64,000 nucleotides of DNA, from the NCBI GenBank assembly GCA_026027325.1, contig JAMSLZ010000001.1, positions 3,782,001 through 3,846,000 on the forward strand, read 5' to 3'. Below are positions 1 to 10,707 of the stretch, piece after piece; positions within the stretch are counted from its first letter, which is position 1; each line of letters opens with the position of its first letter. Source of the DNA: Actinomucor elegans (taxonomy: Eukaryota > Mucoromycota > Mucoromycetes > Mucorales > Mucoraceae). The notes under the pieces were generated by a model. The model saw only the letters and a list, made by a program, of their open reading frames with translations, was not told the origin of the DNA and made no database searches. Position numbers and translations under genes: made by a program.

Positions 1-326
1 TACCAGTTAATATTTCCTGTGGATTTATTCTTATATTAGAATTATGGGGTATAGTCTTAAAAGCAACGTTCGTATGGCATCAAGTTGAAAGTCAGGGGGT
101 GAATAATTTTATAGGGTAAATTACAGAAAGGTTGGATCAAGCCACTATTGTCTATGAATTTGCTGGAGTAAAGGTCTCACGCCGGAAAAGATATTAACCT
201 TTATAAATGGAGTGTAACTTTTACTGGTTTTTAAATATGGCGAATCAAAGCTTAGTGATGCATTATCATCGCCTCGCGATTTCGAAAAGTTTCAGGCTTT
301 TATACCTGATTGTATAAAACGGTGAT
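1..326. other. Upstream region of aminodeoxychorismate lyase
   Basis: AT-rich sequence before the first in-frame start codon at 327. I see no gene, RNA or clear core promoter motif. It probably holds the promoter of the lyase gene and the edge of a neighbour outside the window. Confidence 0.4.
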
Positions 327-1245
327 ATGTCCACTGATTTCAGTTTATTAGAAACTATTCTATATGAACCTAATCAAGGTGTCACTATTACTATTCATTG
401 CGCTACATGCATTCTAATTGTTATTATGAACAGGATTCTACCTTTTGGATCTTCATTTGACACGGTTACAAAACGCTATTGAAGATTTTCAAAAGACTAA
501 TCCAGCATTATTTCCTGATGCACCTAATAATCAAGTTATTACAGATCTTTTAAACGATAAAGTACCTTTAAATGGCCCCCATCAACGCGTAAGTAGTTTA
601 TTTCTGCCATTATATCGATATCTAAGGGCTCCAAGTAGGTTCGGCTACTGATAGATACTGCGTCAAATGTTACTATCGAACATACACCTCTACCAACTCC
701 TACAAATTCGTTTGAATCATTAGAACAGGCAGCTGTTTCTGAACCTTGCTTTAGCGTTGTTTTAGATACTAAACCTTTTGATCTTGCAGCCAACGATCCT
801 TTGATTCTACATAAAACTACCCAAAGAGAGGTGTACGAGCTGTCAAGAAAAAGAACCAAATGCGATTGGCATGCATCCTTATATGAGCCTTTTGACGTGG
901 TTATGTGGAATCAGAACAAGCAGATTACAGAGACAAGTATCACTAACATAGCAATCCGTTTCAATATCAATGACAATCAACATGTATGGAAGACGCCCCC
1001 AGTGAAATGTGGACTTTTACCGGGAGTGTTTCGATCGTACTTGTTGGAACATCAACAAGAAAACAACCTGGTAGAAGAAATTATTACAGTAGAAGACCTT
1101 AAGCAAGCTCAAAAGGCAAATATTAAGAAGTATAGTAAAAAGCCGATAGGATTAACATATATCTATATTTACATAGGAGGGATATCCCATCATTTGTTTT
1201 AATTCTGTTCGAAAAGCATATAGAGTACAACTATTGACAATATGA
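327..1245 (+). CDS. 4-amino-4-deoxychorismate lyase (class IV aminotransferase fold)
   Basis: Probably converts aminodeoxychorismate to p-aminobenzoate and pyruvate for folate synthesis, using PLP. Exons: 327-378, 434-588, 639-1115 and 1177-1245, about 250 residues, near bacterial PabC in length. Joining exons 1 and 2 restores FSLLETILYEPNQGFYLLD, the family's N-terminal strand; exon 3 begins VRLLID and carries TIEHTPLP. Later come the ETSITNIAI motif of class IV aminotransferases, the KCGLLPGVFR loop and EEIITVEDL. The last exon gives CFNSVRKAY, matching the family's C-terminal NSVR motif. The third intron needs a GC donor (AAG|GCAAAT) to stay in frame; no GT donor gives the correct phase. 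If that is wrong, the 3' end is frameshifted. The stop lies inside the oppositely oriented neighbour. Could be a stand-alone Abz2-type enzyme. Identity fairly sure; last splice less so. Confidence 0.8.
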
Positions 1246-2294
1246 AGCGAGGTTATATCGCTTTCTTTCATAGTACTCTTTCAAGACAGAGATGCCACAT
1301 GCACTCTTGAATACAGTAACGAAAATGACAAATGTTGGTTTTTTAAGATCGATTCTATAATCAATTAGTTTAGTTATCATCTAATAAAGTGTAATATCGA
1401 AGCTTACTTGTATTTAGGTGGTATAAGTGGTGCAATTGTCTGGATGATTTCTTCCTTTGTAATCATGATGTTGTTACGCACCTCAGTGATGATGGCTACT
1501 GTTTGATCCGTTGTCTTATCATCATTTTCGAAATAGTCGTTTTTCACTCTTTCAAAACAAGCACTTATTCTTTCAGTGATAGCTGGACAAACATAATCTA
1601 AAGGTATCCATCTCTATCATTACAGGTCAGTAGTGAACATTGACGTATTGTGAACAAATAAATCCACTTACAGCACAGTGACGGATCTTTCCCAATTCCT
1701 GAGCGCGTTCTTCACTTGGTAATTGCTTCAAATGATCTAACTATTTATTAGTAGCTATACTATTTACTTGGTTTTGATATTATAGTTACCCATTAATTTA
1801 ATCACGAAATCAGTAGGTTTGACATTGATTCTAAATCTATAAAACACTAACCCACCGCAAGCTGCATCAACAGCTTGAAACTTTTTTTCTTTACGATCTT
1901 TTATCTCGATTGCTTTATCTTCCTCTTGATCTTTCTTTGTATCCTGTTCTTCATCAAAGTCCAACTGGTCGATATCTAATTTTCCTTCGAAACGAGTCCA
2001 TGTTGATTCGTGATCAGGAAATAGCTTTGTGATGTAGTGCTCAAGACATGTAGATACTTGACCCAACGCACGCGTTTCAGCATTCACATTACAGGAAACC
2101 ATAATACCTGTGACATCATCTGATCGCTTCAACAAGTGAGAATGTTTGGTTAACCAACGCTGCTTAAATCGACCGCGTAAAATAGGAATGGTATCGCTTT
2201 CTTTCTTTGCTTTCTTATTAGCCTTTGAGCTGGGCTTATTATCAGAAGCAGGGCGCTTTTGTGTGGTGCTTTGTGGGTCTGCTTTGTCAGCCAT
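1231..2294 (-). CDS. TAN1: THUMP-domain tRNA acetylation factor (Tan1/THUMPD1)
   Basis: Family members bind tRNA and assist Kre33/NAT10 in forming N4-acetylcytidine in tRNA-Ser and tRNA-Leu. Exons on the minus strand: 2294-1790, 1736-1672, 1613-1408 and 1354-1231, giving 299 residues. The N-terminus is lysine-rich and low in complexity, then VTGIMVSCNVNAETRALGQV matches the conserved start of the family. Exon joins restore KLMDHLKQLPSEER, RHCARWIPLDYVC and PPKYKIDLKKP, and the last exon holds FKSACGISVLKEYYERKRYN, equivalent to the C-terminal KxVCGxSVVxDY of THUMPD1. An acidic Glu/Asp/Lys insertion lies near residues 110-140. Every splice preserves frame and motif, so I trust the model. It is convergent with the lyase gene and shares 15 coding bases with it. 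Confidence 0.88.
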
Positions 2295-3155
2295 AGTTCT
2301 TTTTTGTTTGAGTTAGATAATAGCCTCTCAGGATAAGAGAGTGTAGCCTGGCAACGAAAGAAAATAAGCGGGCGTCTATTTCAAGTGGCTTAAAAATTCC
2401 AGTCAGATCAAGTAGGAAGCGCCGCAAAAAGCTTGCTTATATTCCTGGGCTATGATGAAGAAGGTTGGTTTATGGACGAGAGGGTACTCTGTTTTACATT
2501 TATTTCTGATTTCAAAGCACTGTTTCGATTCGCTGTCAAATGTATCACCGTGAGTTGCCTATTTACTAACTGTAATCTAATAACAAGGAAGTATCCATAC
2601 AGTAAGTTCATGAACAAGCAGTGTCTGGTTTAATAAATAAAACAACAAGTCTATATACCACAGAGGAGAGGCATGGTAAAAATCAAATTCATAACAGTAC
2701 ATATGTAACAAAGGCTATATACCAATATATAATAACGAAAAGAGGATATTGCGTAGGCACATTCTTTTGCTGTCCAGTAATTTATAGTGAGGTTATAGTA
2801 AGACTAGCTATTATATTCTATTGGGATAGTAGTTTTTCCATACATTCAAGCATATGTCATTTGTCTATTCATTGCTGTACCTGAATGCGACTGATTGGTT
2901 GAAGTTATTCATAAACAGATGGTGTTTTGTTGTTTATCAAAGCAGAACCAATATCACCAAATCGCAAATATCAGTAAACAAGACTAGATAGCTACAGCCA
3001 AAGATGTAGTATTTTTTAAAGCTTTGAGGCAATAGCTTCAACAATATTAAATAACATGTTATATACTATTGAAAAGAGAAAGCGCTTCACAGTTCACATT
3101 AAGGGTATAAAGCCGAAATATATCATCCTCTATAATTAAAGATTTTGATTTTTAG
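2295..3155. other. Intergenic region, upstream of TAN1
   Basis: AT-rich sequence. Short open frames at 2433-2633 and 2621-2884 have no recognisable motif and no convincing splice partners. It should include the TAN1 promoter next to 2295. Confidence 0.4.
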
Positions 3156-3318
3156 ACATGGAATTTCCACTGATAACCAGCTCCAGGAAAAAATGGTAGT
3201 ATATTGGCGGACGGAGATCGAACGCGTTGTTCATCATCGTCGATCATGGCAGTTTCTAGAAAAACCTTTGGAATATAGAATGCGTGCTACTATTTTAATG
3301 AAAGTATTTAAGAATTGA
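3156..3318 (+). pseudogene. Orphan exon-like coding fragment, unknown family
   Basis: A splice acceptor (TTTTTAG) at 3155 is followed by about 53 codons ending in TGA. The product is strikingly protein-like, with segments LQEKMVVYWRTEIERVVHH and SWQFLEKPLEYRMRATILM, rich in charged and aromatic residues and unlike the surrounding AT-rich sequence. I found no start codon or 5' exon upstream that joins in frame. It may be the last exon of a broken gene, or of a gene whose upstream exons I could not recognise. I do not know the family. Confidence 0.35.
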
Positions 3319-3949
3319 TAGGTCTTTTAAAGCGAGAGTTGGGTAATTATGGCGGCACAAAGTTTTCTCTCTTTGAGACAAACTTTTTTAATAAGGATTT
3401 CTTATGAAATTAATATCATTCGAAAGACAATTCAATTATATATGAATTATATTAAAGAATAAAGGCAGGTGTTTATATTCATCGTCATTTATTCCATGAT
3501 TTTAATCTTTGAGGGCGTGATTTCTAGTTGGTGAGCCCCGAAAATTATTAACTGGCGACCAGAACTTTTAGTATACAAAATGCGTTCAAGTCAATAAAAA
3601 TAAAAACATAGCCTTATTTTTCTGTGATATGTAAAATTAAATACACTATTTGTAATAGCTTCATAATTGAAAAAAAAAAAAAACTTCATTAAAACAAAGA
3701 CTAAAGCATTTCAAATATAGCTTTTTTTGCTCATGTAAAATCTATTCTATCAAGAAGGGAATTTGATTCTTCACAATTTTTCTTAACTAAAGGAGTCGGA
3801 TTATAATAACTTCATACAAAAAAAAAGCTGATTGATTATAATCGCAATTCTTCAATATAATATTTTGGGGTTTCTTTCTGAGCCCAATTTTTATATATGA
3901 TCGCGGTTTAAAAAATCGACAGAGTACCCTAATCAGCACAAGAGGTATC

Positions 3950-4014
3950 AACCGATCTTGACCAAATGTCGCATTTGAATAATATTCTTTGCTCAAAATG
4001 AGATGCTGCATCTG
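3950..4014 (+). repeat. Dispersed diverged repeat, copy A
   Basis: The core CCAAATGTCGCAT followed about 20 bases later by CTCAAAATGAG and GCTGCATCTG matches copies at 43371-43435 (same strand) and 11172-11237 (opposite strand) across roughly 65 bases. Confidence 0.6.
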
Positions 4015-4715
4015 TTGAAACCCCAGATCTATATGAATGAGTTTGTCTCAAAAAAAGATCTATTGATTTACAGCCCTCATTAGCTGTCGTTTGTGATTTC
4101 CTTTCGCTTACTCAAAATCTCCTGGCCCAGTATGAGGTGAAACTGTCTCTTGGGCGTCATTAAACCCCGAGCTGATAGTATAGTAGAATAGCGCGAAAAC
4201 CTAGTATTTCCGAGCAAGTACAAGTAATTGCAACATAAAATAAAATCTATAGTTGTACAAATCCTATCTTCTCTCTTCTCGTCATTTTGGCTCGATCAGG
4301 CTTGATAACGAAGAAAAGGATCGTATTCCAACTTCGGGTTACAGAACCGTTTTAACTCTGGGAGGAAAGAAAAACCACACGTTTTGCTGTATCTGGGGCC
4401 TTTAGAGCATTAAATAGAGTAGCTCGGGATATAATCGATTGTTTAATAAGCATAATGATTTGGTAATGGGGTGTTTCTGATTTCTAGATAGTTCCCGAAG
4501 CTAAAATAACCTAAAAGACGAGGACCTTTACAGGTTTATATTGCTTACACGATTCAAACGCTTTATCTATATCTTTATCGATCTTGATCATGGGTCCCTT
4601 TTTGGCTGTGTACTCTATCTCATCTGACTCAACAGGGCCTTCTGTTTGATATTGGGGGCACTGATTAGTCACTACGTAATACGTTCGTCAATGCAGAACT
4701 TGAATAGCCGATAGA

Positions 4716-4860
4716 CCCCTACACCGTCTGGCCGAAATCTATGGAATATTCGCGGCCAAATATGTCATTTACCAAGGCAGTCACCCAATAAGATGAGGTT
4801 CCCAATAACACCCAGTTCGTGTTTATCAAATGATATCGTATCTTTTTTGTTATAAATTAA
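4716..4860 (+). promoter_or_regulatory. Putative promoter of the trehalose synthase/phosphatase gene
   Basis: A CCCCT pentamer at 4716-4720 matches the fungal stress response element core, and TATAAATTAA at 4851-4860 resembles a TATA box about 120 bases before the start codon. A pyrimidine-rich stretch follows. STRE control of trehalose genes is known in yeast. One pentamer is weak evidence, so this is only suggestive. Confidence 0.28.
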
Positions 4861-4977
4861 ATAGATTTTCTCTTATTTATCACGCTTTTCTTCTTTCTTC
4901 TCCACTAAAAACAAGGTAAAACATCAAAAATGTATGTTGATTCATAGTATTGACACGTGTTTATCTTAGTTAGAAAC

Positions 4978-7505
4978 ATGTCTACCGATAGTACAGTAGC
5001 CAAAAACGATAAAAACCTTCGTCTATTGGTTGTATCCAACAGATTACCTGTCACTGTAAACAAAGATCAAAAGACAGGCGAATATGCTTTCAAAATGTCC
5101 TCTGGTGGTTTGGTTGCTGCATTAAGCGGCTTGAAAAAGATGATGTCTTTTACTTGGATCGGCTGGCCAGGTAAAAAGAAACTAACGTTGAAACACGAAA
5201 CAATACGCGCATATTGACTCTAATTGTTTAAGGTTTGGATGTTCCCGGAGACGATAAAAAAGACCTTGAAGATAGACTATTAAAGGAGACTTCAACTATG
5301 CCTGTCTTTGTTGATCATGAATTGGCGGATTTGCATTACAATGGTTTCTCAAACAGGTAAACCTTGCCAAAAAAACAAATCGCCGTAGAATAGAGTAGAA
5401 TCTCATATATCTTAGTATCCTTTGGCCACTTTTCCATTATCATCCTGGGGAGATTTCATTCAATGAAGAATGGTGGGAGGCTTATCAAAAGGTCAACAAC
5501 CTGTTTGCTGAAGCCATTGCAAAAATCGTGCAGGATGGTGATCTTGTTTGGATCCAAGACTATCATTTAATGCTATTGCCTTCTCTGTTGAGAAAGATCA
5601 CCAAGAAGAACATCAAGATTGGGTGGTTCTTGCACACACCTTTCCCCAGTAGTGAGATTTATAGGTAAATATATCCTAGTTTCACAAGAAACACAGACTA
5701 ATGTCGTTACAGAATCTTACCTGTGCGCAAAGAGATCTTGTTGGGTGTTTTGGAAAGCGACTTGCTTGGTTTCCATACTTATGATTACGCCCGTCATTTC
5801 TTGTCTTCTTGTACGCGTATCTTGGGCTTATCCACTATGCCAAACGGTGTCGAGTTTGAAGGAAGATACATTCACGTTGGCACGTTCCCCATCGGTATTG
5901 ATCCCGAAAAGTTTACAGATGCCCTCAAGGAAACCAAGATCCAAAACCGTATTCAGCAACTCAAGAACCGATTTGGCGACTGTAAAGTTATTGTTGGTGT
6001 GGACCGTCTGGATTATATCAAGGGTGTTCCACAAAAAATGCACGCTATGGAAGTATTCTTGAGTCAGCACCCCGAGTGGGTAGGTAAGGTCGTCCTTGTA
6101 CAACTTGCTATCCCTTCACGTGAGGATGTAGAGGAATACCAGCAATTGAGAAGCACTATCAACGAACTGGTAGGTCGTATTAACGGTCAATACGGTACTG
6201 TGGAATTTGTACCTATCCACTTTATGCATCGTTCTATTCCCTTTGATGAATTGGTAGCTCTTTATGCTGCCGCCGATGTATGTCTAGTCTCTTCTACGCG
6301 TGATGGTATGAATCTGGTCTCTTACGAGTACATTTCTTCTCAACAAGAAAAGCACGGTGTACTGATCCTATCTGAATTTGCCGGTGCTGCTCAATCGCTC
6401 AACGGTTCCATTATCGTTAACCCTTGGAATACAGAAGAACTTGCCAATGCTATCCACGAAGCAGTGACTATGCCTGAAGATATTCGTAAAGTCAACCATC
6501 AAAAGTTGTATCGTTATGTTACCAAATACACAGCCGCTTATTGGGGTGTTAGTTTTGTTAACGAGCTAAGACGCGTTAGTGAAGAATTTGGTCAGCGTAT
6601 GTCTATCCCTCAACTGGATTCCAAGGCCGTCATTGCCAAGGCAAAGGATTCCAAGAAGAAGAAGCTAATCTTGCTCGATTATGATGGTACCTTGACTACC
6701 ACACACAAGTTGCCCGAGTTTGCTAAACCTTCTCAGACCGTTTTGGGTCACTTGAAGACCTTGGCTGAACAGCCGGATACTTACGTCTATATTTTATCAG
6801 GCCGTTCTCGCCACCATTTGGATAGCTGGTTCGAATCTACTGGTGTTGGCCTTTCTGCTGAACATGGTTGCTTCTACAAACATCCTGCTAGTATTCGCGA
6901 TAAGATGAACCCTGTTGCTTCATCTAATGAAGGTAAACTGATCAAAGAGGAAGACAATAAATGGTATTGTCTCGTGGAGCAAGTTGATCCTAGCTGGAAA
7001 GAGACCATTCGTCCTCTTTTCCAACATTATACCGAACGTACTCCTGGTTCTTTTATTGAAGAGAAGGAAATCAACTTGACATGGCATTATCGTAATGCAG
7101 ATCCTGAGTTTGGTTCATGGCAAGCTACCGAGTTGCAAGTCAACTTGGAAAAACTATTGAGTCACATGGCTCTTTCTGTAAGTATTCGCTTTGATTGTGT
7201 GTTCATGTCTGATTACTCATGCTATTCAATAGATTGTTCTTGGTAACAAGACGTTGGAACTTCGTCCTTCTTCCATTGACAAATCAACCGCAGTCCGTAA
7301 TATCCTCAAGGATCTCGATCTTCCATCCATTGATTTCATTTTGTGTATTGGTGATGGAAAGACAGATGAAGTCGTGTTTTCTCTTTTGAATGAAATCCCT
7401 CAAGCTATTACCAGTACAGTTGGAAAGAAACAGACTGAAGCACACTATTACATTCCTGATGTTGATCAAGTCAATAGCCTTGTTGATTCGCTTGGTCATA
7501 TCTAA
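4978..7505 (+). CDS. Trehalose-6-phosphate synthase/phosphatase fusion (TPS-TPP)
   Basis: Cytosolic trehalose synthesis from UDP-glucose and glucose-6-phosphate, important for stress tolerance and spores. Exons 4978-5170, 5233-5356, 5416-5664, 5713-7177 and 7233-7505 give 767 residues. The N-terminal glycosyltransferase family 20 part has VVSNRLPVTV near residue 18, GFSNSILWPLFHYHPGEI across an exon join, IQDYHLMLLP and GVDRLDYIKG. From about residue 505 a HAD-type phosphatase domain begins with LLDYDGTLT, followed by LSGRSR, AEHGC and, near residue 716, GDGKTDE. The usual last motif is GDDRTDE; here the second Asp is Gly, though the GDxxxD pattern survives. Both catalytic halves look intact at the motif level, but phosphatase activity is inferred. 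I chose ATG 4978 because the frame upstream looks like leader sequence and the protein then begins just ahead of the domain. Confidence 0.93.
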
Positions 7506-7730
7506 ACTCTTTTTTTTTTCTGTATAAAAACAACCATCCATTCGCCTGCACTTTTCACCCACACTTTAATTACACAAAAAGAACATTCATAGTTATGTAA
7601 GACTACATGTAATAAAATACATTTGTTAAAAGCAATACACCAGTGGAATTAAAAGAAACCGAGCCTAATGAATTGCAGAACGTTAACACATGCTTGTAGC
7701 CATGTTTCGAGTGTAGACTAATTTACATTG

Positions 7731-10707
7731 TTACCTGTTCTTTCCTTTAAAAGACTTGTTTAATAGTTGTAAGATCTTGGTGATATTGAGTTTGACGTAT
7801 TCAAGATCTAAATAGCCTATCTGTTCCTTTTGCTAGACATGGAATACGCGTTAATGTCAAAAAAACCTTTGTCTAAAACTCGTCTTACGTACCTTTTCCA
7901 AGAGATCATCCAGTTTCAGATCGATTTCCAATATAGGTTTCTCTCTGCCTTTGTAATGGATTGAAATAACAAAGGCGCCAGCAATAGGTGACTGGATCAT
8001 CAAATAGATATTAGCACGTCTATTATCCGGTACCTCTGATTGAACTATAATTCCCTCCTTTTCAAGTTGTTGGTGCGAGAACTTGAGTGGACCAGTAGGC
8101 TTTTTTTTTATCACACTGCTACTTGTACTGCTACCACCACTGGAGTTGACATTACCGGCACTCGCTGTCGTATGGACACTGATGTTACTACTATGATTGA
8201 TCGGTGGGGTTTGATCTTGCAGAGGTTGCGGCTGTTGCTGAACAGTTGAGATATGCGCAGGCCCAGCTTGTGTGAAGCCAACCGCTGCTGCCAGACTTGA
8301 TTTACGTCTTCCATTGCCACCATCCATGCTACCAGAGCTCTGCATCCTAACATTTTGCAAATAGGCCTTGTAGGCTTCTAACTGGCTTTGCAAGTAATCA
8401 TTATGGTCTTGGATGGTTTTAAACACTTGCTCTAAAGACTTAATCTCTAATACTACACGATCTTTCAAATCGCCTAGGTGATTCAATTCTTGTTGAATCT
8501 CTTGTACTAAAAGCTCGTAATGGTTGTCGCGACGGACAATGCCTGCTTCTTCTAAATCCTGTAACATGGCTTGTACTTTGCGGCCTTTGTTGGCCAATAG
8601 AGGATCTTTGGCGGTACCAGCCGCTTCAGCTACTCGTATCAAATCTAATGAAGAAGAAGAAGGCAACGCCGCAGCGGATAGTTTTATGGTGTGCGGCATC
8701 GATCGCATGATTTGAACAAACATAGACTTGGTTTCCATATACATAATGTCGTTTTGAGTAATGTTATTCTCGGAAAAACAGATGGTTAGATCATTTTCTG
8801 GGGATTGCTCTTCATATAGAGACCCTGCTTGTTGGGATGCCAGTAAGGGAGATGTTTCCCAACGGCTGTACAGTGGAAGTTTGATGGGCTTATTCATTTG
8901 ACGAGGCACTGGCTTGGGAGTCGAGCCGAGATCTTGGAGCAAAATATGTAAATGATGCGTTTCATCTGGAGCAAGCCGATGTAGATGCTGATTGATGAGT
9001 GCTTGTGTGCTATACAGCTCATTAGGCGTAATATTAATATATATATCCTTGCGCGATAATGCCATGTACTGATCCATCTCGAGAGATTCGTAGAAATCGC
9101 TCACTTCGCATAAATCATTAAGGAATTTGTTGATTCTCTGCTTATTGGCAGTAACAAATGGATTTGTTGGAATCATGTAGGATTCTTTTGCATAAGTAGG
9201 CTTATTGGCGAGATTCTGCAGCATTTTGGCAATCTGTCACAGTGATAGTTTAGTTGCACAGTTCATTCCGAGCACAGTTTCAATCAAACGTACCAATGTT
9301 AATGTGATTCTTGGGTTTGGTCCTGGATAAGAATCAATCAGCATGTAAGCTTGAGGGGTTACAATGGCTGGGTTGATGAAACGAAGAAAGAAGAATCCAC
9401 CAATAAGGGATGATATGGCGGTTTCGTTGGCATTTGGGTATTTTCTCTTGGTTAGAGATCTGATCTGCTTACAAATCCAACGGATACCATATGGTATACT
9501 ATCCAACGAGTCTATGATGGTTGTTATAAAGTCGTTGGCTGTTTTAATCAGGATCTCTAAGCGCGGTAAGATGATTGCTTGCACTTCTGGATTGGAAGCT
9601 GCAATTTCTGGGGTGACACTCTTATTAAAGTCAGGCGGTAAAGTACCTTCTTCTTCCATTGTTGCAATTAATTCATCATACACCTTAACGCAAAAGGTCT
9701 CGTCAAGAAGACAATATCAGACGGATTTTTGATGCACGTACCTTTAATGGATTGATTTGAAGGTTTAAATCTTTCTGTTCTATCAACTCATTGATGTTTT
9801 TAGATAGTACTGATTTCAAGTAGGATTGACCAGGTCCTCGTCTAGTGTACGTAGTTAACATCCGGGATACTGGTGTATTGGCTCGCATGAGTGAGCTGAA
9901 TTCTAATGCAGCTTCAAATTGAGCAGCCAAGACGTTCTAGTGTGATATAGCGTCTCAATATCTTTTTGTATGATAATCTTGTTCAAAAGCATACCTGAAA
10001 CATAGTTAACAGCAAATTTTCCTCTCGACTTTCATACTGGTTACCGTAAAGAGTAAACATGACTGTTTGTAGCAGCGTATCAATTTCTGACAGGCTCACT
10101 AGGCGGCATAGCGATGCAATGTACCGCGGCTCACTTTGCAACAAGAAAAAAAGATTGCCGTACTGTTGCATTCTTCGATTGTCAGGATAGTGATCTGTAT
10201 TAGACCCGTCCTGTTCGTCTATTTGATTATTGAATTCATTCTGCTTTCTTTATCATTAGCCTTGCAGCAAGATATACTACCGAAACACTTACTTCATCCA
10301 ACGCCATTCTATTCTGAATTAATAAAGCGATTCGGGAATCCAATGTCCTTACATCCTTTTCTAATAAAAAGTTGTTTTTTGATTGTATGGAGATATTTGT
10401 CTTGAGCTCACGTAACGTCTTTTGCTCTAAGTAATTGAGTCAGCTCTCAGTTCTAGTGCATCATCTATCCACGCGATTTTGTACCTTTTGCAAGCTCGTC
10501 TTCAATGTCGATATCTTGCTCGGTAGCCATCGAATAAAATATGGACACTGGGTACTGTTTGGATCCTCTTTCTGATTGAGTGGATCTTCTTTTGATATTA
10601 GCGGTAGCAGCAGTTACTGCCCTGTTTACAATGGTGTTATTGGATATACCAAGTGTGTTGACCATAGTATTTTGCTTTACTACACTTGTTTCTTCTTTCA
10701 GTGTCAT
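7731..10707 (-). CDS. Ras GTPase-activating-like protein (RasGAP plus RasGAP_C, IQGAP-related)
   Basis: Probably a cytoskeletal or cytokinesis regulator acting on Ras/Rho GTPases, like Dictyostelium gapA/DGAP1. Exons on the minus strand: 10707-10485, 10426-10293, 10240-9995, 9936-9742, 9683-9294, 9233-7893 and 7832-7731, 876 residues. A predicted coiled coil ([24 protein letters not shown]) precedes the GAP domain. [11 protein letters not shown] near residue 219 keeps the arginine-finger position that IQGAP1 lacks. Then come [25 protein letters not shown] and, across a splice, [17 protein letters not shown]. The C-terminus ([25 protein letters not shown]) is RasGAP_C. No calponin-homology or IQ segment is visible at the N-terminus. 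The start is ATG 10707 or 10665; the Met at 10530 is internal because conserved-looking residues precede it. Serine- and glutamine-rich linker near 670-730. Confidence 0.87.

Larger units (their letters stand above)
3319..4977. other. Intergenic region before the trehalose gene
   Basis: AT-rich sequence without a supported gene. It contains one copy of the dispersed repeat (3950-4014) and, near its end, the putative promoter of the trehalose gene. Sequence around 4917-4977 (aag|gtaaaa or aat|gtatgt, then ttag before the start codon) could be a small intron in the 5' leader. Confidence 0.4.

Noticed and set aside
2433..2884. Two overlapping small open frames after TAN1
   Set aside because: Composition resembles translated AT-rich noise and there are no splice partners or motifs.
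9237..9239. In-frame TGA in the RasGAP gene suggesting stop readthrough or selenocysteine
   Set aside because: A 60-base intron with GTACGT donor and CAG acceptor spans it and restores the conserved GAP sequence.
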